Assembly: GCA_017849555.1 (NCBI GenBank) | Contig: JAFIGU010000036.1 | Span: 22,241-86,240 of the forward strand | Length of the DNA: 64,000 nt | Direction of reading: 5' to 3' | Source: Sphingomonas sp. | Lineage (GTDB): Bacteria > Pseudomonadota > Alphaproteobacteria > Sphingomonadales > Sphingomonadaceae | Shown here: positions 47,064 through 54,995 of the stretch, piece by piece | Layout of the letters: the number at the start of each line of letters is the position of its first letter | Position numbering within the stretch: the first letter of the stretch is position 1 | Translations under genes and position numbers: made by a program | The notes under the pieces: model-generated | What the model was told of the DNA's origin: nothing | Seen by the model: the letters and a program-made list of their open reading frames with translations, nothing else | Database searches by the model: none

Positions 47064-49133
47064 TTATCCGTGCATCAGGGAGCAGAAAAGCTCGGCGTGG
47101 CGGCTTCCTTCGCGCCAGAACACGGGCGGACGGCCGAAGGGGGCAGGGGTCTCGACGGTCGATCCGCCGGCATGTCGATCGCCGGACCAGAGGTGTACCC
47201 ACGTCGCGCCGGCGGGCAGATAGACCGCGCGGCTGTCCACACCCGCCTCGATCACCGGGGCGACGATCAGATCGCGGCCATAGCCATATTGCGTCTCGAT
47301 GCCCCAGCAATCGGCGTCATCCTCCCAGTCGAGGAACAGCGGGCGTTGCAACGGCAGCCCGGTCGCGACCGCCTCCTCGCACAAGGCGGCGACATAGGGC
47401 GCCAACCGTGCATGGACCCTGGTCATCGCGGCGAAATGGGCGAGGACTTCAGGATCGCCGTCGATCTGCAGATTGTCGTCCGGCCTATTCCCCTCGTGGC
47501 TGCGCATGACCGGCGAGAAGGCGCAGAGTTCGCTCCATCGCATCAGCAGTTCGGGGGTGCGGACGTTGCCATACAGGCTGGTGTATCCGCCGAGATCGCT
47601 ATGGTGGTACGCGTTCCCCACCATACCGGCAGAAAGCGCGGCGCGAATGACTGTGCCGATCCCGTCATGGCGGGAGAAGTCGACGCTCTGGTCGCCAGCC
47701 CAGAGCAACGGGCAGTAACGGCCGACATCGGTGTAGCCGGCGCGCATGAAGAACAATGCCTCGCCGGTCTTTCCGCGCGAGGCGATCGCGCGCGCGTTGA
47801 CCTCGGCCCAGATCGTCGGCCAGGCATTATGCGCGAGCATGCCGTCGGTGCCGTCGTGGAGGCGGATGTCGGTGGGGAGATATTCCCCGAAATCGGCCAT
47901 CCAGCCCGACAGGCCGATATCGAGCATCTCGCGCCCGATCACGCGCTCGGCGAACCAGTTCGCCGCGGCGGGATTGGTGAAATCGACGATGCCGCAATCA
48001 AATTCGCCGAAATCGACGATATAGGGCTCGTCGGCATCGAGCCGGCGCGCGAGCAACCCGGCATCGACCGCCTCGACATAGAGATCGCCGTCCACCGCGA
48101 GATACGGATTGACATAGCCGAGAAAGCGGATGCCGCGCGCGTTCAGCGCCGCGATGCGCTCGCGCAATGCCGGATAACGCGCGTCATTGGCTTTCCAGTC
48201 CCAGAACAGGCGCTTGCCGAAGCTCGTCTCGCGCAGCCCGACCCAATCCTCGCACCATAATCCGGTCACCACCGCGCCGGCGGCGATGATCGCTTCCATC
48301 CGCGCGAAGCTTTCCATGCCTTGCTTGAGCCCGAGGATCGCGCCCTCATAAGCCCAGGCGGGCAGCGGCGGCTGGCGGCCGAACCTCGTCGACAGGATCC
48401 CGGCCAGCTCGGCGAAGCGATCCGCCGCGAGCAGCTCGATCCGCGCAGGGATCTCCCATGCCTCGATCTCGTGGAACGCCGGATCGCGGAAATCGAAACA
48501 GGCATAGGCGGTGGTATCGAGGTGGAGCGCATAATGCCGCGAGGAGACATAGGTCGGCTGCGGATAATTGGTGTTCCAATAATCGCCGCCCGAGCGCCCG
48601 TCGCGGTCGCACTGGAAGGTCAGCAGAGTCGATTTGTCGCGACCGACGCCCGGCTCCGAGGTCCATAGCGGGAAGCGCCGGCCCGCGAGGTCGAAATAGG
48701 ACAATTGCTCGCCGCCGCCCCACAGGCGTTCGCCGGGCTGCGCGACGCAGCGCAGCCACAATCGGTTGAGGCGATCGGCCAGCGCGGTGAGGGCAAGCGC
48801 GCCGCCCTCCACGGTGATCGCGAGCAGCGGATCGCCGCCCGGCGTCGCCGCCAGCGCGACCGTCGCCCCGTCGATCAGCGCATGGCGCAGCGGAATGCGC
48901 GCATCGAGCCGGTCGGACAGGAAATAATTGCCGCGATACATGTCGACGTCGGCGCGGCCCTCGCCGACGAAGACCGCGGGATCGTCCGGCCGGTGGCGCA
49001 GCACGAGCGCCGCGCCGATCGACAGATCGAAGCCACCGTCGACGGCGCGCAGGCGCAGGTCGCTCGCGCCGCTGGCAAGCGCGCCGGCGACGGTGGTGCC
49101 GCCGACCGGCGGTCGCGAACTATCCTCGGCCAT
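47064..49133 (-). CDS. GH31 sulfoquinovosidase (SmoI/YihQ-type)
   Basis: This 689-residue cytoplasmic protein has no signal peptide. The family hallmark LWGGGEQLSYFDLAGRRFPLWTSEPGVGRDK is shared with E. coli YihQ. Residue set: nucleophile Asp414 in GWMADFGEYLPTD; acid/base Asp481 in AGDQSVDFSRHDG; Tyr517 in HHSDLGGYTSL; Arg308 and Trp311 in TSFGKRLFW. Lys270 (GLKQG) and Glu295 (CEDW) replace the Gln262/Gln288 pair of E. coli, the 'KE' variant known from the Agrobacterium enzyme. These residues bind the sulfonate, so release of sulfoquinovose from SQ-glycerol or SQDG glycosides is the expected reaction. GGAAAGGAAG precedes the start. It is the third gene after the reductase and monooxygenase genes. 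Confidence 0.85.
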   Translation of the reverse strand: MAEDSSRPPVGGTTVAGALASGASDLRLRAVDGGFDLSIGAALVLRHRPDDPAVFVGEGRADVDMYRGNYFLSDRLDARIPLRHALIDGATVALAATPGGDPLLAITVEGGALALTALADRLNRLWLRCVAQPGERLWGGGEQLSYFDLAGRRFPLWTSEPGVGRDKSTLLTFQCDRDGRSGGDYWNTNYPQPTYVSSRHYALHLDTTAYACFDFRDPAFHEIEAWEIPARIELLAADRFAELAGILSTRFGRQPPLPAWAYEGAILGLKQGMESFARMEAIIAAGAVVTGLWCEDWVGLRETSFGKRLFWDWKANDARYPALRERIAALNARGIRFLGYVNPYLAVDGDLYVEAVDAGLLARRLDADEPYIVDFGEFDCGIVDFTNPAAANWFAERVIGREMLDIGLSGWMADFGEYLPTDIRLHDGTDGMLAHNAWPTIWAEVNARAIASRGKTGEALFFMRAGYTDVGRYCPLLWAGDQSVDFSRHDGIGTVIRAALSAGMVGNAYHHSDLGGYTSLYGNVRTPELLMRWSELCAFSPVMRSHEGNRPDDNLQIDGDPEVLAHFAAMTRVHARLAPYVAALCEEAVATGLPLQRPLFLDWEDDADCWGIETQYGYGRDLIVAPVIEAGVDSRAVYLPAGATWVHLWSGDRHAGGSTVETPAPFGRPPVFWREGSRHAELFCSLMHG

Positions 49134-49158
49134 CGCTTCCTTTCCCCGGCGCGCCTTG

Positions 49159-50229
49159 TCAGTCCAGCGTCAACGGCGCGTGCTGCAGCCGCGGCAGGAC
49201 GTGGCGCGCGAAAAGATCCGCCTCGGCGATATGCGGATAGCCCGAGAGAATGAAGGCCTCGATCCCCATGTCCTGATACATGCGCAATTTGGCGAGCACC
49301 TGATCGGCATCGCCGACGATCGCCGCGCCGCAGCCGGAGCGCGCGCGCCCGACCCCGGTCCAGAGGTTCTCCTCGGCATAGCCGTCGTCGGTCGCGCCCT
49401 CGCGCAGCGCGGTCTGCGCGGCGACCCCGGTCGAGGCGGTATCGAGCGACTTGTTGCGGATCGCCTCGCCGCTCGCCGCATCGAGCTTGGAGAGCAGCCG
49501 GTCGGCGGCGCTCCGCGCCTCCGCCTCGGTCTCGCGCACCACGACATGTGCGCGATAGCCGAAGCACAAGGTGCGCCCGTGCTTCGCCGCGCGCGCGCGC
49601 ATGTCCTCCATGATCCCGCGCACGACTTCCTTCTTGTCGGGCCACATCAGATAGACGTCGCAGCCCTGCGCCGCGGCCTCGCGCGCGTCTTCGGAAAGCC
49701 CGCCGAAATAGAGCGGCGGGCATTTGCCCGACACGGTCCTGACCCCGGGGGGATCGAGCTTGAGCTGCCAGAATTCGCCCTGATGATCGAGCGGCTCGCC
49801 GTTGAGCAAGGTCTTCAGGATCCGCATCGCCTCGAGCGTGCGCGCGTAACGCGGCGCCGATGCCAGTTTCTCGCCGGGCAGATCGGAGGAGATGATGTTG
49901 ACGGTGAGCCGCCCGCCGAGGATGCGATCGATCGTCGCGATCTGCCGCGCGAGCTGCGGCGGCCAGCTCTCGCCGATGCGGACCGCCATCAGCAGGCGGA
50001 GGCGACGGAGCATCGGCGCGATCGCGGCGGCGAAGGCGGTGGTGTCGATGCCGAGCGCATAGCCCGAGGGGAGCAGGATATTGTCGAATCCGCCGGTCTC
50101 CGCCTGGAGGACGATATCGCGACAATGCTCCCAGCTCGATCGCAGCATCGCATCGGGCGTGCCGAGAAATTCATAATCATCGTCGCAGAGTGCGGAGAAC
50201 CAACTGACTTCGCACTGGCCGTTCGTCAT
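49159..50229 (-). CDS. SsuD-type FMNH2-dependent sulfonate monooxygenase (candidate SQ monooxygenase, SmoC-like)
   Basis: This 356-residue luciferase-like monooxygenase is clearly SsuD-related: YEFLGTPDAM, RLRLLMAVRIGESWPPQLARQIATIDR, PLYFGGLSEDAREAAAQGCDVYLMW, NLWTGVGRARSGCGAAIVGD and IEAFILSGYPHIAEAD. The position of SsuD active-site Cys54 (PTGRSC) is PSGYAL here, so substrate or peroxide handling differs. With the neighbouring sulfoquinovosidase it fits SmoC, which opens the C-S bond of sulfoquinovose to give 6-oxo-glucose and sulfite. The start at 50229 overlaps the reductase stop (ATGA). No flavin reductase gene is near; one elsewhere must supply FMNH2. Confidence 0.8.
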   Translation of the reverse strand: MTNGQCEVSWFSALCDDDYEFLGTPDAMLRSSWEHCRDIVLQAETGGFDNILLPSGYALGIDTTAFAAAIAPMLRRLRLLMAVRIGESWPPQLARQIATIDRILGGRLTVNIISSDLPGEKLASAPRYARTLEAMRILKTLLNGEPLDHQGEFWQLKLDPPGVRTVSGKCPPLYFGGLSEDAREAAAQGCDVYLMWPDKKEVVRGIMEDMRARAAKHGRTLCFGYRAHVVVRETEAEARSAADRLLSKLDAASGEAIRNKSLDTASTGVAAQTALREGATDDGYAEENLWTGVGRARSGCGAAIVGDADQVLAKLRMYQDMGIEAFILSGYPHIAEADLFARHVLPRLQHAPLTLD

Positions 50230-51134
50230 GGCAGTCTCTCTCCAAGGCTCGCCTCGAGGACGGCGTACCATTGGGCGCGGGTCCAGCGGGGCGTATAGGC
50301 GTCCGGCAGCTTTGCGATCCGGGACGGATTCTGGGTGCCGGCGATCGGGATGATCCCGGCGGGATGCGCCATGATCCAGCTATAGGCGGCAGCGGCGCGA
50401 TCGACCGCGGCCTCCTCGGCCTTGGCGTCGAGCAGCGCGGCGACCGCGCGGGCGCGATCGTCCTGCGGCGCGGCGATCCGCCCGCCCCCGAGCGGGGACC
50501 AGGCGAGCACGCTCATCCGCTCGGTCATCGCCTGATCGAGCAGCCCGTTGAATAAAGGCGCGGTGGCGAGCGGGGAGAATTCCGGCTGGTGGCTGGCGAG
50601 CGGGACGGGGAGGAAGGCGGCCAGCGCCGCGGCCTGCGCCGGCGTGTGATTGGAGACGCCGACCGCAACGATCTTGCCGGCTTGCCGCGCGTCGTCGAGC
50701 GCGCGCGCCACCTCTTGCGGATGCGCGAGCAGATCGGGGCGGTGGATCTGATAAAGGTCGATCCGCTCGCACCCGAGCCGCGCGAGCGACGCATCGATCG
50801 CCTGCGCAAGATAGGCGCGGCTCGAATCATACGGCACGCCGAGCCGGATGCCACCCTTGCTGGCGAGGATCATGCGGTCGCGCAGTGCCGGGGCCTCGCG
50901 GAGCACCTTGCCGAGCAATTCCTCGGCCGCGCCAAACGGCTGGCCATTATCGGGGCCGTAGATGTCCGCGGTATCGAGCAACGTGATGCCGGCGCCCAGC
51001 GCCGCCTCGACCCGCGCCCGGGCGAGCGCGACGTCATCCCCGGCGAACCGCCACATTCCCCACGCCAGCGTGCTGACGGTGATGCCCGATTGACCGAGCG
51101 ACGCAAAGCGATCTGGCGTTTTGAGATAGGACAC
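50226..51134 (-). CDS. Aldo/keto reductase (candidate 6-oxo-glucose reductase, SmoB-like)
   Basis: This TIM-barrel AKR of about 302 residues has LLDTADIYGPDNG (catalytic Asp-Tyr region), ASKGGIRLG (Lys), IDLYQIHRPDLL (His), VAVGVSNHTP and IIPIAGTQNPSRI for NAD(P). It is the YdhF-like subclass, as is the known SmoB. In the sulfo-SMO route this enzyme reduces 6-oxo-glucose to glucose. The start GTG 51134 (VSYLKTPDRFASLGQSG) is preferred; the open frame continues to ATG 51200 but crosses the promoter and operator (51126-51141). First gene of the reductase-monooxygenase-sulfoquinovosidase operon. Confidence 0.75.
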   Translation of the reverse strand: MSYLKTPDRFASLGQSGITVSTLAWGMWRFAGDDVALARARVEAALGAGITLLDTADIYGPDNGQPFGAAEELLGKVLREAPALRDRMILASKGGIRLGVPYDSSRAYLAQAIDASLARLGCERIDLYQIHRPDLLAHPQEVARALDDARQAGKIVAVGVSNHTPAQAAALAAFLPVPLASHQPEFSPLATAPLFNGLLDQAMTERMSVLAWSPLGGGRIAAPQDDRARAVAALLDAKAEEAAVDRAAAAYSWIMAHPAGIIPIAGTQNPSRIAKLPDAYTPRWTRAQWYAVLEASLGERLP

Positions 51135-51141
51135 CGTTGTC
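51126..51141. promoter_or_regulatory. LacI-type operator, site 1 (reductase operon)
   Basis: ATAGGACACCGTTGTC contains the palindromic core GACACCGTTGTC with a central CG, as usual for LacI-family operators. It covers the reductase GTG start and lies 146 bp from the divergent TBDR start. It matches site 2 at 54961-54976 in 14 of 16 positions. Confidence 0.6.
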
Positions 51142-51286
51142 TTATCGCAGCGATCTGGTCTAAAGAAAAGCCGGAAAAGATATCCGCGGCGCCGGTCCAT
51201 CCCGGCCGAATCCGGTCGAACGACAGCTAAGTCGCTGTTAGATAGAGCGTTTCACGCGCCGAAATTGGGGAAGGGGAGAGTTCTGT

Positions 51287-53626
51287 ATGTCCAAGCATCG
51301 CCTTTTGAGCGCCGGCCTGATGGCGAGCTGCGCGTTCATCGCGCTCGCCGCTCCAGCCTATGCCCAGGTCGAAACCGCGCCCGCGCCTGCCGAGCTGGCG
51401 GCAAATTCTGGTGATATCGTTGTCACCGCGCAGAAGCGCAGCGAACGGTTGCAGGACGTGCCGCTCGCGGTCTCGGTCGTCGGCGGGGCGATGCTGGAAA
51501 GCACCGGCAAGCCGAGCATCGAAAGCGCGGCGACGCTCGTTCCGGCGCTGAACTTCCAGAAATCGGGGACGACGCTCAATCAGTCGCTGTTCCTGCGCGG
51601 AGTCGGCACCACTACCTTCTCGATCGCCGGCGAACCGTCCGTATCGGCCGTGGTGGATGGGGTCGTCTATGCGCGCTCCGGCGAGGCGTTCGGCGATCTG
51701 GTCGATATCGAGCGGCTCGAGGTGCTGCGCGGCCCGCAGGGGACGTTGTTCGGCAAGAACGCCTCGGCGGGGGTGATCAACGTCGTGACCGTCCAGCCCA
51801 AGCCGGGTTTCGGCGGCTATGTCGAGGGCCAGTGGTTTTCCAACGGCAATGAGGCGCGCGTCCGCGGCGCGCTCAACGTGCCGCTCAGCGATACATTGCT
51901 GACCCGCGTCACCGGCTTCTACGGCCATTATGACGGCAATATCCGCAACCTTGCGACGGGCGGGCGCGTCAACGGCTATGAACATTACGGTTTCCGCGGC
52001 CAGGTCAAATGGATGCCGAGCGCATCGACCACGATTTCGCTGATCGCGGATTATCACCGCAACGACGACAATTGCTGCGCCGAGCTGATCGGCACCGGCC
52101 CGCTCAACGCCGCGGGCGCAGCGATCTCCAGCCCGGCCTTTGCGGTATTGCCGACGCCACGCGGCGACCGGACACGCGCGGTCAACCAGAATTACGTCAC
52201 CCGCACCCGCGAAACCGGGTGGGGCGTCTCGGCACAGATCGATACCGAGCTCGGCACGCAGACGGTGACCAGCATCACCGCCTATCGCAATTACAAGAAC
52301 ACCGAGATCCGCGACGGCGATTTCCTGCCCGCGGCCTATGTCGGCTTCCCGCAGCTGCAGGATTTCGGGCCGCAGACCAGCAACACCTTCAGCCAGGAAT
52401 TGCGGCTGACCTCGCCGTCGAAGCAATTCCTCTCCTATGTCATCGGGCTCTATTATTCGCGCGCGGAGTCCGAACGGATCTTCTCGCGCTCGGTCGTTTC
52501 ATGCGGCACGGCGGCGCCGGCGACGCTGATCCCGTGCGGCACGCCCGGCGCGCCGGCAACGACCACGCCTTATGGCATCGCCGATTTCGGGTCGGTGTTC
52601 AAAAATATCGCGGCGTTCGGGCAAGCGACGGCGAATTTCACCAGCCGCTTCCGCTTCATCGGCGGGCTGCGCTGGACGGGCGACCAGCTCGATGTGTTCC
52701 ACAGCCGCACCACCACGCTCGCCGGCCCCGGCATCCAGCCGAGCTTCCCGACGACGCCGACCGGCACCGGCGCCCCCGCGACGATCTTCACCGGCAAGGC
52801 GACCAATACCAATGTGTCGGGCAAGGCGACGCTGCAATATGATCTCTCGCCGGAGGTCGTCGCCTATGGCGGCTATACCCGCGGCTATAAGGGGCCGGCG
52901 TTCAACGTTTTCTATAATCTCACCGCGACCGGCACCAATGTCATTGCACCCGAAACCTCGAACAGCTACGAGATCGGGCTGAAGAGCAATCTTCTGGGTG
53001 GCGCGCTGGTGCTCAACCTCGCGGCCTTCTACGCTAAATATTACAATTTCCAGGCCAATAACCCCGATCTCGTCGCGGGGGTGGTGGTCACCCGCTTCAC
53101 CAATGCTGGCGAAGTTTCAACCCGCGGCATCGAGGCGGATCTGATATTGCGCCCGGCGACCGATCTCTCGATCTCGGGCGGGCTGGCTTATACCGACGCC
53201 AAGGTCGACCAGTTCTTCCGCGCACCCGGCGCGCCGGTCAGCGCGGTGATTCCGGCGGGCACCTCGCTGCCGTTCGCGCCCAAGTGGAAGGGCTCGCTCA
53301 GCGCCGATTATCGCTGGCGGACCGGCGGGCCGGTCGATCTCTTCCTTGGCGCGCAGGGAAGCTATCAGTCGAAGCAGCTCGCGCTCTTCTCGCCCGATGC
53401 GGTGCAGCGCCAGTTGGGGACGATCCACGGCTATGCCCTGGTCAATCTCTCGGCGGGGGTAGGGGATCGCGACGATCGCTATCGGCTGACCTTCCAGGTC
53501 CGCAACCTGTTCGACCAGAGCTTCGCCGCGGCGATCCAGAATGGCGGCCCCTCGGGGTCGTATCGCTATCAGATCCCGCGCGATGCCGATCGCTATTACG
53601 GGGTTACCGCTCGCGTGAACTTCTGA
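51287..53626 (+). CDS. TonB-dependent receptor, sulfoquinovose locus
   Basis: This 779-residue receptor has a signal peptide (MSKHRLLSAGLMASCAFIALAAPAYAQ), TonB box-like GDIVVTAQKRSERLQDVPLAV, a plug with FLRGVGTTTFSIAGEPSVSAVVDGV and VEVLRGPQGTLFGKNASAGVINVVT-type conserved stretches, and a barrel ending YYGVTARVNF. It is divergent from the reductase-monooxygenase-GH31 operon and convergent with the MFS gene. It would carry sulfoquinovosyl glycerol or another SQ-glycoside across the outer membrane (inference from neighbours). The start has AAGGGGAGAG upstream. Terminator at 53649. Confidence 0.85.
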   Translation: MSKHRLLSAGLMASCAFIALAAPAYAQVETAPAPAELAANSGDIVVTAQKRSERLQDVPLAVSVVGGAMLESTGKPSIESAATLVPALNFQKSGTTLNQSLFLRGVGTTTFSIAGEPSVSAVVDGVVYARSGEAFGDLVDIERLEVLRGPQGTLFGKNASAGVINVVTVQPKPGFGGYVEGQWFSNGNEARVRGALNVPLSDTLLTRVTGFYGHYDGNIRNLATGGRVNGYEHYGFRGQVKWMPSASTTISLIADYHRNDDNCCAELIGTGPLNAAGAAISSPAFAVLPTPRGDRTRAVNQNYVTRTRETGWGVSAQIDTELGTQTVTSITAYRNYKNTEIRDGDFLPAAYVGFPQLQDFGPQTSNTFSQELRLTSPSKQFLSYVIGLYYSRAESERIFSRSVVSCGTAAPATLIPCGTPGAPATTTPYGIADFGSVFKNIAAFGQATANFTSRFRFIGGLRWTGDQLDVFHSRTTTLAGPGIQPSFPTTPTGTGAPATIFTGKATNTNVSGKATLQYDLSPEVVAYGGYTRGYKGPAFNVFYNLTATGTNVIAPETSNSYEIGLKSNLLGGALVLNLAAFYAKYYNFQANNPDLVAGVVVTRFTNAGEVSTRGIEADLILRPATDLSISGGLAYTDAKVDQFFRAPGAPVSAVIPAGTSLPFAPKWKGSLSADYRWRTGGPVDLFLGAQGSYQSKQLALFSPDAVQRQLGTIHGYALVNLSAGVGDRDDRYRLTFQVRNLFDQSFAAAIQNGGPSGSYRYQIPRDADRYYGVTARVNF

Positions 53627-53648
53627 TCGCTTCGCGATGTATCATATT

Positions 53649-53678
53649 GGCCCTTCCCGCGCACCTGCGGGGAGGGCC
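53649..53678. terminator. Bidirectional terminator between TBDR and MFS genes
   Basis: GGCCCTTCCCGC (53649-53660) and GCGGGGAGGGCC (53667-53678) form a 12-bp stem with one G-T pair and a 6-base loop, in the 69-bp gap between convergent stops. Confidence 0.65.
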
Positions 53679-53695
53679 GTTTCATCGGGCGACGA

Positions 53696-54937
53696 TCAAT
53701 GCCCGGCAAAAACCGGGCGGGCCGCATCCGGCTCGGCGAGTTCGAGCTTCGGCACCAGAAGCTGGATGAGCAGCAGCCCGACGAGATAGGACCCTGCGCA
53801 AACATAGAGCAGCGGCGCATAGCCATAGCCGCGTTCGAGCGAGAAGCCGGCGGCCTCGATCATCGCCATGCCCGAAAGATTGCCGGCGAAGGCGCCGATG
53901 CCGATCGCGGTGCCGATCATCCGCGCCGGGAAGATATCCGCGGTCATCCCGAACACATTGGTCGAGAACCCCTGATGCGCAAAGAGCCCGAGGCCGAGCA
54001 GCGCCGCGGCGGCCCAGGCATCGTCGACGTGGAGAACCAGCGCCACCGGCAGGATCAGCAAAGCATAGAGCAGCATCGATCCCTTGCGCGCGCGGTTCAT
54101 CTCGACCCCGCGCGACAGCAGCCAGGTCGGCAGGATGCCGCCGCTCAGCGATCCCAGCGCGGCGAGCGTATAGACCCATGCGATCGGCACGCCGAGCTCG
54201 CCCTGCGACAGCCCGAACACGCGGTGGAAAAGATCGGGCATGAAGAACAGCAGGAACCACCAGCATTGGTCGGAAAATGCCTTCGCCGCGATGATCGCCC
54301 ATTGCCGACGGTCGCGGAGCAGTGATGCCCAGGGCACGCGTTGCGCCGGGATATCGGTAGCAGCGGGCGCGGTCCGCGGCGTCACCGCAAGCCACGCGAC
54401 CACCCATACCAACCCGAGTCCACCCGCGATCAGGAACGCAGCGCGCCACCCCAGCCATAGCGCCAGCGGAGGGATCGAAAGCGGCGCGACGACCGCGCCG
54501 AAATTCGCCGCCATATTGCCGATGCCCAGCATCAGCGACCGTTTCTCGGGCGGGAAATAGGTCGCGGCGGTCTTCACCTGCGCCGGGGTGCCGATCGACT
54601 CGGCGACGCCGAGCGCGGCGCGCGCGGCGACGAACCCGCCGACCGTGGTGACGAAGGCATGCGCCATCCCGGCGATGCTCCACGCGCCCACCCCGATCGC
54701 GAAACCGCGGCGCAATCCAATGCGGTCGATGAACCAGCCGGTGCCGAGGAACGCCACCGCGGCACTGAACTGGAACGCCGACGCCATATGGCTGTAATCG
54801 CGATTGGACCAGCCGAACTCCTGTTCAAGCAGGGGCTTGAGCAGCGCGATGATCTGCCGATCGACATAATTGAGCATGATGGCGATGAACGCCAGCCCGA
54901 CGATAAGCCATTGTCGGATGCCGATCCGCTGCGTCAC
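53696..54937 (-). CDS. MFS transporter, ACS/ExuT-like, sulfoquinovose locus
   Basis: This 413-residue, 12-helix protein begins MTQRIGIRQWLIVGLAFIAIMLNYVDRQIIALLKPLLEQEFGWSNRDYSHMASAFQFSAAVAFLGTGWFIDRIGLRRGFAIGVGAWSIA. This is the anion:cation symporter branch (ExuT, GudP type) that moves acidic sugars. A sulfosugar is a reasonable substrate. GTG 54937 is chosen because GGAGAGG lies 3-9 bases upstream; the longer open frame to 55108 crosses the operator and the end of the LacI gene. A LacI-type operator lies 24 bp upstream. Confidence 0.85.
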   Translation of the reverse strand: MTQRIGIRQWLIVGLAFIAIMLNYVDRQIIALLKPLLEQEFGWSNRDYSHMASAFQFSAAVAFLGTGWFIDRIGLRRGFAIGVGAWSIAGMAHAFVTTVGGFVAARAALGVAESIGTPAQVKTAATYFPPEKRSLMLGIGNMAANFGAVVAPLSIPPLALWLGWRAAFLIAGGLGLVWVVAWLAVTPRTAPAATDIPAQRVPWASLLRDRRQWAIIAAKAFSDQCWWFLLFFMPDLFHRVFGLSQGELGVPIAWVYTLAALGSLSGGILPTWLLSRGVEMNRARKGSMLLYALLILPVALVLHVDDAWAAAALLGLGLFAHQGFSTNVFGMTADIFPARMIGTAIGIGAFAGNLSGMAMIEAAGFSLERGYGYAPLLYVCAGSYLVGLLLIQLLVPKLELAEPDAARPVFAGH

Positions 54938-54960
54938 GATCCTCTCCGCTCCCCCGCCGT

Positions 54961-54976
54961 ATAGGACAACGATGTC
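54961..54976. promoter_or_regulatory. LacI-type operator, site 2 (transporter)
   Basis: ATAGGACAACGATGTC has the palindromic core GACAACGATGTC and sits between the LacI gene stop (54996) and the MFS start (54937). It shares 14 of 16 positions with site 1 upstream of the reductase operon. Confidence 0.65.
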
Positions 54977-54995
54977 ACAGAGAAAGCCGCGATGG

